Both the position numbers and the translations under genes were made by a program. A DNA stretch of 49,912 bases from an uncultured Cytophagaceae bacterium (GTDB lineage: Bacteria > Bacteroidota > Bacteroidia > Cytophagales > Spirosomataceae), in contig CAIZMB010000094.1 of NCBI GenBank assembly GCA_903933935.1, positions 1 to 49,912 on the forward strand, in the 5' to 3' direction. This document shows, piece by piece, positions 1 through 8,888 of the stretch (position 1 is its first letter; each line of letters starts with the position of its first letter). The notes under the pieces are model-generated. The model was given only the letters and a program-made list of their open reading frames with translations, searched no databases and was not told where the DNA came from.

Positions 1-45
1 CCGCTCAGCACGCGGGAGGTATGGGTTCGATCCCGCATCATTTCC
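1..45 (+). other. tRNA 3'-half-like sequence at window edge
   Basis: Bases 1-4 and 12-15 (CCGC/GCGG) can form the end of an anticodon stem around the loop TCAGCAC (5-11). AGGT and a T-arm-like GGGTTCGATCCC (23-34) follow, close to the 3' half of bacterial tRNA-Ala or tRNA-Asp. The T-stem does not pair properly and loop position 33 would be C instead of U, so this is not a normal tRNA. It overlaps the end of the ROK gene exactly where that protein loses homology. An assembly chimera at a contig end, or a recombination joint, is likelier than a working tRNA. Confidence 0.35.
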
Positions 46-918
46 TAATAATGCTTTTTTTATGGTCAATTTTTCGAGGTAGGCAGGAGTAAGCCAATAA
101 TTTAATTGTTTTTCCATGCTTGGAACAATAAAATCAAAGGATGCGGATAAACCACCGCCAATAAATATATTTTTAATGTCCAATATGCGAATGAGTGACA
201 CGAGCATATCGCCTAAAAGAGTTCCCACTTCATCCCAGATAGCTTGAGCTAATGCATCCCCTTCCTCAGCAGCTACGACAAGCGCGGTAGTTGAAATACT
301 TCCATCACTTGCCAAACTTGTTTCTCCCTTAAATTCAGCCCTCATGCGATTGGCCATTTGAAGTAATTCTTTTTTGCCTACATTTCTTTCCAATACTTTA
401 CCATCTTTGGATGGCACATGTCCTGGTTCCATCGCGTTTCCATCTCCACCTAAAAATATTTTACGGTCGATGACGGCTGCACCTCCCACTCCAGTGCCTA
501 ACGTAATGAACACAAAATCTTCTGGCATACTTGATTTTTCCGGGGAGAAATAAAATTCGCCTAATGCCGCAGCATTGGCATCATTTTCCATGAAAAAGGT
601 ATGTTCAGGAAAGCGTTTTTCCAACATATCAATCATGGGAGATCCGTCAATTTCAGGAATAGCAGTGATTTCAATTAAGGTTCTTCTGTCTTTCGTTAAA
701 ATTCCGGGAAGACCAATGCCCACTTTTTGAACATTTTTATGTTGGTACAAATGCAAAGCAATCGCATCTGCTAATCGATCTAAAAAATGGTTTGATTCCC
801 GCCAAGTAGCAGTATCATAACTTTGAAAATTGTTTATTTGGCCCGTGTCGGCATGCACAATTCCCATTTTAACTCCGGTTCCACCGACATCGATTCCTAG
901 GTATTCAGTTGCTGGCAT
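1..918 (-). CDS. ROK-family sugar kinase, 3' end cut by window edge
   Basis: ROK (repressor/ORF/kinase) family, probably an ATP-dependent glucokinase acting in the cytoplasm. The reading frame is open from an ATG at 916-918 to the window edge, 306 codons with no stop. The N-terminal phosphate-binding motif DVGGTG is at residues 10-15, ENDANAAALGE near residue 111 carries the likely catalytic Asp, and TLGTGVGGA and IGGGLS follow. A His sits at 167 (EPGHVP), but the CxCGxxGC zinc motif usual in ROK glucokinases is absent. Homology stops after the conserved GNDAG motif at about base 31. The remaining ten residues look unlike a ROK C-terminus and coincide with a tRNA-like sequence on the other strand. 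The family runs to about 310-330 residues, so little is missing. The sugar substrate is not shown by the sequence. Confidence 0.85.
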   Translation of the reverse strand, partial: MPATEYLGIDVGGTGVKMGIVHADTGQINNFQSYDTATWRESNHFLDRLADAIALHLYQHKNVQKVGIGLPGILTKDRRTLIEITAIPEIDGSPMIDMLEKRFPEHTFFMENDANAAALGEFYFSPEKSSMPEDFVFITLGTGVGGAAVIDRKIFLGGDGNAMEPGHVPSKDGKVLERNVGKKELLQMANRMRAEFKGETSLASDGSISTTALVVAAEEGDALAQAIWDEVGTLLGDMLVSLIRILDIKNIFIGGGLSASFDFIVPSMEKQLNYWLTPAYLEKLTIKKALLGNDAGSNPYLPRAER

Positions 919-976
919 TGAATTCTAATTTTAATTAATATACGAATTTCCTCATTTTTGACGTGATTTTCAAATT

Positions 977-1444
977 CTATTTTGAGCTCAGGTAAACATG
1001 CTCTAATTTTTCCATAATTTGGCCTACGGCAGGACATATAAGGACGTTCTTGGCCGTTAGTTGCAAGATTCCCATCATATTTTTTCGGTTTGTATGCGGG
1101 TATTCTTTACATGCTTTAGGTCGATGATCATAAATCTGACACGTGTTATCTTCGGCCGTTAAAAAGGGGCAAGGAGCCGCTGGATATACCCAATCTCCAT
1201 CAGAGTCTTGAACTAGGTAGGTATCTAAAAAAGTCGAAACCTTCATTTTGAATAAATGAGCTACTCGCTGAATATCTGTCTCATTCCACATTGGGCTAGT
1301 TGTTTTGCAACAATTTCCGCAAGTCAAACAGTCCATTTTTTCAAAAACTTCCTCATGCGCTTTCCCAAATTGCTTATCTAAGTCCTTTGGTTTTTTAGCT
1401 ATAATTTTTTGAAATACTTTTTTAAAGGAAGGATCTTTTGGCAT
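977..1444 (-). CDS. YkgJ-family cysteine-cluster protein
   Basis: A 155-residue cytoplasmic protein of the YkgJ/UPF0153 family, thought to chelate zinc or iron. Cysteines lie at 39, 42, 45 and 46 (CxxCxxCC) and again at 92, 102, 112 and 137, with the family pattern PCPFL...CxIYDHRPxxCxxYP between. The specific biochemical role is unknown. It starts 3 bases after the tdk stop, so the two are almost certainly co-transcribed. There is no signal peptide or membrane segment. Family assignment is firm; function is not. Confidence 0.85.
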   Translation of the reverse strand: MPKDPSFKKVFQKIIAKKPKDLDKQFGKAHEEVFEKMDCLTCGNCCKTTSPMWNETDIQRVAHLFKMKVSTFLDTYLVQDSDGDWVYPAAPCPFLTAEDNTCQIYDHRPKACKEYPHTNRKNMMGILQLTAKNVLICPAVGQIMEKLEHVYLSSK

Positions 1445-1447
1445 AAA

Positions 1448-2032
1448 TTAGGGTTGTAGAGGGAAGCAGGCGCGGCAACGAGCTTCATAGGTATCGGATT
1501 CCCCTAACATAACGGTATCTTGATTGGCTGCCGTTCGAAAGGAATATTGGGCAACACCCCCACAAGAAACACATACGGCGTGGACTTTCGTTACGTATTC
1601 GGCAATGGCCATTAATTCCGGCATAGGACCAAAAGGCAAACCCTTAAAATCCATATCTAACCCTGCTGCAATGACTCTTTTTCCTTGGTTTGCCAATGTA
1701 TTGCAAACATCTACAATGCTATGATCGAAAAATTGAGCTTCATCTAATCCGATCACATCGCAATCTCCAGCAAGCAATAAAATTTCTACCGCACTATGAA
1801 CAGGAGTGGACCGAATGGTATTTTGGTTATGAGAGACAATATCTTCATCATGATAACGGGTATCCGAAGCAGGTTTGAAAATCTCTACTTGCAATTGGGC
1901 TATTTTTGCCCGTCTAAGTCTTCGGATGAGTTCTTCTGTTTTACCAGAAAACATTGAGCCACAAATCACTTCAATCCAGCCCGATGAGCTAGTTTTTTGT
2001 GTCGATTTCGAGTGATTGGGTTCTAGAAACAA
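1448..2032 (-). CDS. tdk: Thymidine kinase, type II
   Basis: Phosphorylates thymidine to dTMP in the pyrimidine salvage pathway. At 194 residues it has the usual length of the type II (TK1-like) family. The Walker A loop GSMFSGKT is at 25-32, the DEAQFF motif is at 97-102 with Glu98 as the likely catalytic base, and zinc is held by C154, C157, C186 and C189. The start is a TTG at 2030-2032. It is chosen because the protein then begins MFLEP, an N-terminus I recall from relatives, and no in-frame ATG precedes the Walker A loop. The gene follows the sdh terminator and leads a two-gene unit with the YkgJ-like gene. No clear promoter box is visible in the short gap upstream. Confidence 0.96.
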   Translation of the reverse strand: MFLEPNHSKSTQKTSSSGWIEVICGSMFSGKTEELIRRLRRAKIAQLQVEIFKPASDTRYHDEDIVSHNQNTIRSTPVHSAVEILLLAGDCDVIGLDEAQFFDHSIVDVCNTLANQGKRVIAAGLDMDFKGLPFGPMPELMAIAEYVTKVHAVCVSCGGVAQYSFRTAANQDTVMLGESDTYEARCRACFPLQP

Positions 2033-2035
2033 GGG

Positions 2036-2067
2036 CGTAAAAAGCCCCTGAAATAAATTTCAGGGGC
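2036..2067 (-). terminator. Rho-independent terminator of the sdh operon
   Basis: A perfect 10-bp inverted repeat (2044-2053 and 2058-2067, arm GCCCCTGAAA) with a TAAA loop is followed on the minus strand by five T (2043-2039). It lies between the sdhB stop and the tdk start, ending sdhCAB transcription. Confidence 0.85.
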
Positions 2068-2080
2068 CATTAGGTGAATA

Positions 2081-2839
2081 CTATTTTGAGCTGAAAGTAG
2101 CCGAGAAATATTCGCGGTTCATTCGAGCAATATTTTCGATTGAAATGCCTTTTGGACATTCTGCTTCACATGCCCCTGTATTTGAGCATGCACCAAAACC
2201 CTCTTCATCCATTTGGGCCACCATGGCTTGCGCACGTGTCGCGGCCTCAATCTGGCCTTGAGGTAATAAAGCTAATTGAGATATTTTAGCTGAGGTAAAT
2301 AACATCGCAGAAGCATTTTTGCAGGCGGCTACGCAAGCCCCACAACCGATACAAGCTGCTGCAGCAAAAGCATCATCCGCATTATCTTTATTGATCGGCA
2401 GATTGTTTGCATCTTGTGCATTTCCGGTATTAACGGAAATAAATCCACCAGCGGCTATGATTCGATCGAAAGCAGATCTATTTACGACTAAATCCTTGAT
2501 GACAGGAAAAGCACTTGCTCTCCATGGCTCTACGGTGATCGTTTCTCCATCTTTAAATGAACGCATGTGTAACTGACATGTGGTCACTCCGCGATTAGGT
2601 CCATGTGGTCGGCCATTGATGTACATGGAACACATTCCACAAATACCTTCGCGGCAATCGTGGTCAAAAGCGACCGGGTCGTCACCCTCTTCGATTAAAC
2701 GGTTATTTAACACGTCAATCATTTCCAAAAATGACATATCGGTTGAAATACCACTAACCTGATAGGTTTCGAATTTACCAGCTGTTTGGGTATTTTTTTG
2801 TCTCCAAATTTTGAGTGTCAGGTTTAAATTTCCTTCCAT
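2081..2839 (-). CDS. sdhB: Succinate dehydrogenase/fumarate reductase iron-sulfur subunit
   Basis: Carries electrons from the flavoprotein to the quinone site through three iron-sulfur clusters. It has 252 residues. The N-terminal ferredoxin-like domain holds the [2Fe-2S] ligands C62, C67, C70 and C88. The C-terminal domain has C163, C166, C169 and C173 plus C218, C224 and C228 for the [4Fe-4S] and [3Fe-4S] clusters. It is the last gene of the sdhC-sdhA-sdhB operon, 9 bases after sdhA, and is followed by a strong terminator. Sequence alone does not say which direction (succinate oxidation or fumarate reduction) dominates. Confidence 0.97.
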   Translation of the reverse strand: MEGNLNLTLKIWRQKNTQTAGKFETYQVSGISTDMSFLEMIDVLNNRLIEEGDDPVAFDHDCREGICGMCSMYINGRPHGPNRGVTTCQLHMRSFKDGETITVEPWRASAFPVIKDLVVNRSAFDRIIAAGGFISVNTGNAQDANNLPINKDNADDAFAAAACIGCGACVAACKNASAMLFTSAKISQLALLPQGQIEAATRAQAMVAQMDEEGFGACSNTGACEAECPKGISIENIARMNREYFSATFSSK

Positions 2840-2848
2840 TATATCGAT

Positions 2849-4828
2849 TTATTTATAAGATCTTTGAGCAATTTTGATATTTTCATATTTCAATTCTTCT
2901 TTGTGAAGTTTGAAACTTGATTGTTTTTCGTATTCCCAAGCGGCTACGTAGGCGTATTTATCGTCATCTCGTAGGGCTTCTCCATCTTCCGTTTGGTATT
3001 CAATTCGGAAGTGGCCACCACAACTTTCATTTCTGTCCAAGGCGTCAATGCACATTAATTCCCCAAGTTCTAGGAAGTCGGCCACACGACCTGCTTTTTC
3101 TAATTCTAGGTTTAAATTATTTATTTCACCTGGGATTTTAACGTCAGACCAAAATTCCTTTTGAAGGGCTTGGATTTCTTTAATTGATGCTTTTAAGCCT
3201 TTCTCACTTCTAGCCATTCCACATTCATCCCACATGATTTTACCTAAACGTTTGTGGAAATAATCGACGGGCTTAGAACCTTTGATGTTCATCAAAGTCT
3301 CTAAACGATCTTGAACAGCTTTTTCGGCTTTGACAAAATCTTCCGAATCGGTTGACATAGAAGGTGTACGAATTTCAGCAGCTAAATAAGCACCGATTGT
3401 ATACGGAATCACGAAATAACCATCCGCTAACCCCTGCATCAATGCCGAAGCTCCTAAACGGTTAGCCCCATGATCTGAGAAATTAGCTTCTCCTAACGCA
3501 TACAAGCCGGGAACTGTAGTCATTAAATTATAATCAACCCAAAGTCCACCCATGGTGTAGTGAACCGCTGGATAAATACGCATCGGAACTTCATATGGAT
3601 CTTCTCCAGTGATCTGCTTATACATATCAAAAAGATTGCCATACTTTTCTTTCACAACTGCTTTTCCCATGGATTGAATCTCTTCGTCCGTTGGGCTATG
3701 CATATTGTGTTTATTAGCTTCGCCTTTCCCGTAACGAATAATGGCTGCTGCATAATCTAAGTAAACGGCCATTTTAGAGGATCCTACTCCAAAACCTGCA
3801 TCGCAACGTTCCTTCGCGGCTCTAGACGCAATGTCTCGTGGAACTAAATTTCCAAAAGCAGGGTAACGACGTTCTAAATAATAATCTCTTTCATCCTCGG
3901 GTATTTCATTGGCCTTGCGAGTGTCGTTTTCTTTTTTGGGAACCCATATACGGCCATCGTTACGCAATGACTCAGACATTAGGGTCAACTTCGACTGATG
4001 ATCTCCAGAAACTGGAATACAAGTAGGGTGAATCTGTGTATAGCAAGGATTTGCAAAGAATGCTCCTTTTTTATGTGCCTTCCATGCCGCGGTCACATTA
4101 GATCCCATGGCATTTGTCGATAAATAAAACACATTGCCGTATCCACCTGTACATAATAAAACGGCATGTCCAAAATGTCTTTCTAAGGCACCGCTAACAG
4201 AATCACGGGCGATAATTCCACGTGCCTTTCCGTCGATGGTTACAACGTCAAGCATTTCATGTCGCGTAAATAATTGCACGTTACCCATTCCCACTTGGCG
4301 CTGCAAGGCTGAATATGCGCCTAATAGTAATTGCTGGCCCGTTTGACCCGCCGCATAAAACGTTCTTTGAACTTGGGTTCCACCGAATGAACGGTTTGAA
4401 AGCAATCCACCGTATTCACGTGCAAAGGGAACACCTTGAGCTACACATTGGTCAATTATACTTCCGGATACCTCGGCTAAGCGATGCACATTGGCTTCCC
4501 TAGCTCTATAATCTCCTCCTTTGATGGTGTCATAAAATAGTCGGTAAACAGAATCACCATCGTTTTGATAATTTTTGGCAGCATTAATACCTCCTTGTGC
4601 GGCAATAGAGTGTGCACGACGGGGAGAATCTTGAAAGCAAAATACTTTTACTTTATATCCTAATTCAGCTAAAGAAGCAGCAGCTGATGCACCTGCAAGG
4701 CCGGAACCTACTACAATGATTTCCAAGCTACGTTTGTTGGACGGGTTGACCAACGAAACACTCGATTTGAACTTGGTCCATTTCTCGGCTAAATTTCCAT
4801 CAGGGATTTTGGCGTCTATTTTTGTCAT
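2849..4828 (-). CDS. sdhA: Succinate dehydrogenase/fumarate reductase flavoprotein subunit
   Basis: Catalytic subunit with covalently bound FAD that interconverts succinate and fumarate. It has 659 residues, the longer Bacteroidota type. The dinucleotide-binding motif [10 protein letters not shown] is at 41-50. His73, in [12 protein letters not shown], is the expected FAD attachment residue. Substrate and capping-domain motifs follow ([34 protein letters not shown]). The C-terminus carries the usual helical domain. It lies between sdhC (19 bases upstream) and sdhB (9 bases downstream). Confidence 0.97.
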   Translation of the reverse strand: MTKIDAKIPDGNLAEKWTKFKSSVSLVNPSNKRSLEIIVVGSGLAGASAAASLAELGYKVKVFCFQDSPRRAHSIAAQGGINAAKNYQNDGDSVYRLFYDTIKGGDYRAREANVHRLAEVSGSIIDQCVAQGVPFAREYGGLLSNRSFGGTQVQRTFYAAGQTGQQLLLGAYSALQRQVGMGNVQLFTRHEMLDVVTIDGKARGIIARDSVSGALERHFGHAVLLCTGGYGNVFYLSTNAMGSNVTAAWKAHKKGAFFANPCYTQIHPTCIPVSGDHQSKLTLMSESLRNDGRIWVPKKENDTRKANEIPEDERDYYLERRYPAFGNLVPRDIASRAAKERCDAGFGVGSSKMAVYLDYAAAIIRYGKGEANKHNMHSPTDEEIQSMGKAVVKEKYGNLFDMYKQITGEDPYEVPMRIYPAVHYTMGGLWVDYNLMTTVPGLYALGEANFSDHGANRLGASALMQGLADGYFVIPYTIGAYLAAEIRTPSMSTDSEDFVKAEKAVQDRLETLMNIKGSKPVDYFHKRLGKIMWDECGMARSEKGLKASIKEIQALQKEFWSDVKIPGEINNLNLELEKAGRVADFLELGELMCIDALDRNESCGGHFRIEYQTEDGEALRDDDKYAYVAAWEYEKQSSFKLHKEELKYENIKIAQRSYK

Positions 4829-4847
4829 AATTTCTTGTCGGCTGATA

Positions 4848-5516
4848 TTAATGAATCAAATGAAAATAAAATGCAATCGGCATGGATGCAAATGTCGCTG
4901 AAATTACGACTGCATAAACAGCACCAATCGTTTTTATGGTAGGGGAGTATTTAGGGTGATTCCAACCTAAAGATTGAAATGCACTTTGGAATCCATGTAA
5001 TAAGTGATAACCCAAAGAGATACATCCTAGCACATAAATAATCACCACAATAGGACTTTGAAAAACGATTTGCATTTCGTTGTATAAAGTATGTGCTTCA
5101 GTCAAATCATCAGTAAGGCGAGAAAAATACCAAAAATGTTTTAAATGGATGATTAAAAATAGTAATAATAAAGTGCCCAGTAAGCCCATAGATCTTGAAT
5201 ACCATTTGCTATTAGCCGAACCGTCAACCACCGCATAAGCGACTGGGCGTTTCTTTTTATTATCAAGCCATAAACGTAAGCCATCAAAGATGTGAAGAAG
5301 TAATCCAGCAAATAATACAATTTCCATCGTGCGGATCACAGGATTAGTTCCCATGAATTCGGCACCTTCGTTGAAGGCCACTCCGCCATCATTTAAAAAG
5401 ATGGTTGCATTAAGTCCACAATGCACAATAAGGAAGCTGATTAAAAACAGGCCTGTGATGGCCATTAGGAGCTTTTTCCCGAGCGATGAATTAAAAGATT
5501 TTGTTAACCAAGCCAT
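4848..5516 (-). CDS. sdhC: Succinate dehydrogenase cytochrome b558 subunit
   Basis: Membrane anchor of the sdh complex, binding heme and passing electrons to menaquinone. The 222 residues form about five hydrophobic helices with conserved His in the membrane ([39 protein letters not shown]), the pattern of the single-subunit diheme b558 type that needs no SdhD. It leads the operon. A promoter with both Bacteroidota boxes lies about 75 bases upstream of the start codon. Confidence 0.93.
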   Translation of the reverse strand: MAWLTKSFNSSLGKKLLMAITGLFLISFLIVHCGLNATIFLNDGGVAFNEGAEFMGTNPVIRTMEIVLFAGLLLHIFDGLRLWLDNKKKRPVAYAVVDGSANSKWYSRSMGLLGTLLLLFLIIHLKHFWYFSRLTDDLTEAHTLYNEMQIVFQSPIVVIIYVLGCISLGYHLLHGFQSAFQSLGWNHPKYSPTIKTIGAVYAVVISATFASMPIAFYFHLIH

Positions 5517-5591
5517 AAATTAATGTATTTGTTAAAATTAAAATTACTCAAGCGTTTTGTTTTTTCTACTAAGCGAATGAATTTTAGCTTC

Positions 5592-5623
5592 CAAAATTAC
5601 AATTGAAACGCGGGTTCTTCAAA
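5592..5623 (-). promoter_or_regulatory. Promoter of the sdhCAB operon
   Basis: Read on the minus strand: TTTG (5623-5620), 20 bases, TAATTTTG (5599-5592). This matches the Bacteroidota sigma consensus TTTG-N19/20-TAnnTTTG. Transcription would start near 5586, leaving a leader of about 70 bases before sdhC. Confidence 0.65.
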
Positions 5624-5699
5624 TTAATCGATTAAAAAAAACATTTTTTTTAAATAATTGGATTTGCCTTATTAACTTTCCTATTCACAAATAGTTTTT

Positions 5700-8528
5700 A
5701 TGTCGGCAAGAAAAATTGCTTATTACTTTTTGGTTTTTTTTCTAGGTTGTTTCACTATCCAGGCAACGCATTTGAAAGGTGGTGAAATTACGGTTAAACG
5801 TATTTCAGATAAAACGTTAACCTACGAGTTTACTTTAACCACCTACACAGAAAATAATCGGGCCAATCAGGATCAAGGGGATGTTAATTTTTGTTTTGGT
5901 GATGGTACGACTATATTTAAAGCAAAAAGATGTTGTGGAAGTCCCGTGGATATTGGCAATGGGACCATGAAAAATATTTACAAGATTGAGTACACGTATC
6001 CGGCTCCCGCACTTTTTTACAGGGTTTCAGTCGCTATACCTAATCGGAACGATGGGGTTAGAAATATTACACGTTCGGTGGAAGTTCCTTTTTATGTGGA
6101 AACGACTTTTTCAATTAATTCTGGATTAGGGCAAAACTCGACTCCTTTACTTTTAAATCCAGCGGTCGATTTGACAGCCGTTATAGGCCAACCCTTTATT
6201 CATAATCCCAATGCGGTGGATGCGGAAGGCGATAGTTTGGCCTACCGCTTATCTGTCTCAAAAACAGGAGATTACGAAACATGCTCTTCGGTAAGTAGGG
6301 GTTTGCCGGCTCCTAATTTTCGCCAGCCCAATGAAGTGGCTGCTGTGCCTTCTTCATTTACGATTAACCCATTGAATGGCGATTTGATTTGGAATTCACC
6401 TCAAGAAGTAGGATTATATAATTGTGCTTTCATTATTGAAGAGTGGAGGAATGGAGTTAAAATTTCTGAAACGGTCAGAGACATGCAGATTGAGGTTAAA
6501 GACGTCGACAATAAAGCTCCCAAAATAACCGTCCCTCCAGATGTTTGTGTTCAAGCGGGTACTTTTTTAAATGAAACGATTTCCGCTACAGATGTATTAT
6601 CTAAATCGGGCCGTTTAGATCCCATCTCAATATATAGTTTTGGTAATGTATATGCGATGGATACGGTTTACGCGGTAAAACAGCCCTACGCAACTTTTAT
6701 TTCGTCGCTTAAACAGCCAAGTCCTGCTATAGGAGTATTTAAATGGCAAACTGCTTGTCAGCATATTCGAAAGGAAACCTATGATATTTTCTTTAAAGTG
6801 GAAGATAATCCGCCGATCAATGTGGGGGGTGGTGTGAAATTAGTCGACAGTAAAATATGGAAAGTGCGTGTCATAGCTCCATCGATAAAAGGTTTAAAGG
6901 CAACAATAAAAACGTCTACGACCAGCGCATTACTGACATGGAATTCCTATGCTTGTGCTTTGCCAAACGCCAAAATTATTATTTATAGGAGACAAGCGGC
7001 TTGTAACCCTGTGGTGAATAAACCTTGTTCAACGGGGATGGCTCTTACAGGTTATACGGAAATAGGAAGGGTGGATGTGACGAAGACTTCTTTTGAAGAT
7101 AATAATGGCGGGAATGGTTTGATGAAAAATTCAAACTATTCCTTTGTATTGGTGGTCATTTTTACGAATAGCAAAGGCTCGGACGATTATAGTCCAATGT
7201 CGGAGTCAGCATGTGTTTTAATTCCATCAGCGGCTCCTTTAATGACCAATGTGTCTGTTCTAAAAACGGATGCTAAGGAAGGGGAGATGCTTGTCAAGTG
7301 GACAAGACCTTTGAAACTTGATACGAATTATTATCCGGGACCTTATCAGTATATTGTTCAGAGAGCGGATGGTCAAAGCGGAAATAATTTTTCTGCGATC
7401 ACTTCTGGGATTCCGGCTCAAATTTCGCCGGCTAAATTGGATACAGCCTACACAGATAAAAATTTAAATACCGTAGCTGGTGCTTATCGGTATAAAGTTG
7501 ATTTTTATTATTCTCAAAATAATCAGTTCAAATTATTGGATTCACCAAGTCCGGCAAGTTCCGTCTTTTTGTTGGGACAAGCGGCCGTAAAATCTGTTAA
7601 ACTGGCCTGGTCAGCTAATGTACCCTGGTCAAATGATTTTCAAGTGCATCGTGTATTTCGTGAGACCCCGCGGGGTTCAGGAAAGTTCAATCAAATCACA
7701 GAGGTTTCTGTTGCGGGTCCTAATTCGTATACTTTCACTGACCAAGGAATTGATTATTATACACAAGATGGGAAATTCGATGTGGTTATTTCGCCGGATT
7801 CAACTTACTGTTATTATGTACAAACTGTTGGGACCTATGGACAAGGCCTACCTAATATAGGTTTAATTAATTCGTCCCAAATTGTGTGCGTTAAGCCGCA
7901 ATCAGACGTAAATCCATGTGCACCTAAATTAAGCTTGGCCGCTTTAAATTGTGAAAGTTTAGATGCCTCGCTGAATTGCCAGTTGACAAGTTTTACCAAT
8001 ACACTTATTTGGACACCTACGCTAACGGGATCTTGCGATCAGAGTATTGCGAGCTATCGGATTTATTATTCGAAGGACGGAACAACATTTGGAAAAATTG
8101 CCGAAGTTTCTGATGTAAAATATTTACATCAAAAAACAGACTCGTTTATTGGATGTTATTACATTACTGCTGTCAGCCAATTGGGCAAAGAGTCGGCCAA
8201 GAGTGAAACTGTGTGCCAGGATAATTGCCCTTCATTCGATTTGCCTAATTTGTTTAGTCCAAATGGGGATGGTAAAAATGATGTATTTCAAGCGATGAGA
8301 TGTCCGCGATTTGTCACACAAGTTTCTTGTAAAATAGTGGACCGTAATGGCCAATTAGTTTATCAGTATACAGGAGATATCAATGGATTTGGTTGGAATG
8401 GAAGGGATTTAAATGGTAATGTCATGGCGGCGTCAACGTATTTTTATACTTGTGATGTGGTATTTGATGTAAAGAATGACGCGTTAAAAACTAAGCAACT
8501 GAAGGGTTGGGTTGAATTAGTAAAATAA
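5700..8528 (+). CDS. Large secreted protein with type B type IX sorting domain (CHU_C)
   Basis: A 942-residue cell-surface or secreted protein. Residues 1-22 form a signal peptide. The mature start THLKGGEITV is followed by Ig-like/cadherin-like beta domains (about 25-390) and fibronectin-III-like segments (about 395-830). The last 100 residues form a gliding-motility-associated C-terminal domain: LFSPNGDGKND, then KIVDRNGQLVY, WNGRDLNG and a closing GWVELVK. This domain directs export by the type IX system in Bacteroidota. Cysteine pairs are frequent, fitting an extracellular protein. No catalytic motif is visible, so adhesion or a structural role is likely. It is divergent from the sdh operon; I found no convincing promoter close to the start. 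Confidence 0.88.
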   Translation: MSARKIAYYFLVFFLGCFTIQATHLKGGEITVKRISDKTLTYEFTLTTYTENNRANQDQGDVNFCFGDGTTIFKAKRCCGSPVDIGNGTMKNIYKIEYTYPAPALFYRVSVAIPNRNDGVRNITRSVEVPFYVETTFSINSGLGQNSTPLLLNPAVDLTAVIGQPFIHNPNAVDAEGDSLAYRLSVSKTGDYETCSSVSRGLPAPNFRQPNEVAAVPSSFTINPLNGDLIWNSPQEVGLYNCAFIIEEWRNGVKISETVRDMQIEVKDVDNKAPKITVPPDVCVQAGTFLNETISATDVLSKSGRLDPISIYSFGNVYAMDTVYAVKQPYATFISSLKQPSPAIGVFKWQTACQHIRKETYDIFFKVEDNPPINVGGGVKLVDSKIWKVRVIAPSIKGLKATIKTSTTSALLTWNSYACALPNAKIIIYRRQAACNPVVNKPCSTGMALTGYTEIGRVDVTKTSFEDNNGGNGLMKNSNYSFVLVVIFTNSKGSDDYSPMSESACVLIPSAAPLMTNVSVLKTDAKEGEMLVKWTRPLKLDTNYYPGPYQYIVQRADGQSGNNFSAITSGIPAQISPAKLDTAYTDKNLNTVAGAYRYKVDFYYSQNNQFKLLDSPSPASSVFLLGQAAVKSVKLAWSANVPWSNDFQVHRVFRETPRGSGKFNQITEVSVAGPNSYTFTDQGIDYYTQDGKFDVVISPDSTYCYYVQTVGTYGQGLPNIGLINSSQIVCVKPQSDVNPCAPKLSLAALNCESLDASLNCQLTSFTNTLIWTPTLTGSCDQSIASYRIYYSKDGTTFGKIAEVSDVKYLHQKTDSFIGCYYITAVSQLGKESAKSETVCQDNCPSFDLPNLFSPNGDGKNDVFQAMRCPRFVTQVSCKIVDRNGQLVYQYTGDINGFGWNGRDLNGNVMAASTYFYTCDVVFDVKNDALKTKQLKGWVELVK

Positions 8529-8534
8529 CTTAAA

Positions 8535-8888
8535 ATGCAAATAATTATTGACGGGAATTGTCGGTTTTGCCTGGTGTCAACTAAATTATTGAGACGTATA
8601 TTGGCGGTCCAATTGCATGTAATTACACAATATGATCATGAGTACTCTGATATTCAAAATCGATTTAATCCTTCTGATTGGGCAGTTGATAGTATCAAAT
8701 TGATCGTTGGCAATCAATTATTCATGAAGTCTAAGGCAATTGCTGCTTTGTTGGCGGAGGCTCACTGGTACTTCCAACCTTTACGTATTTTCTTTTTATT
8801 GCCTACGAGTCTTATGGATGCTATATATGATTTCATAGCCAAGAATCGATATCTATGGGGCAAGGGAAATAATTGTGAGGTTATTTAG
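8535..8888 (+). CDS. DCC-family (DUF393) thiol-disulfide oxidoreductase-like protein
   Basis: A small 117-residue protein beginning IIIDGNCRFC, a variant of the DGxCxxC motif that names the DCC family; the CxxC pair is C9 and C12. The later segment DSIKLIVGNQLFMKSKAIAALL matches the family's second conserved block, and a hydrophobic stretch follows near residues 83-100. It starts 6 bases after the CHU_C gene, so co-transcription is likely, and it overlaps the convergent esterase gene by 8 bases. Physiological partner unknown. The first motif residue pattern (DGN rather than DGD) is slightly unusual. Confidence 0.8.
   Translation: MQIIIDGNCRFCLVSTKLLRRILAVQLHVITQYDHEYSDIQNRFNPSDWAVDSIKLIVGNQLFMKSKAIAALLAEAHWYFQPLRIFFLLPTSLMDAIYDFIAKNRYLWGKGNNCEVI

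Noticed and set aside
1-45. A complete tRNA gene at the window start.
   Set aside because: Only the 3' half is visible, the T-stem does not pair, loop position 33 is C, and the region lies at the edge and inside a kinase frame.
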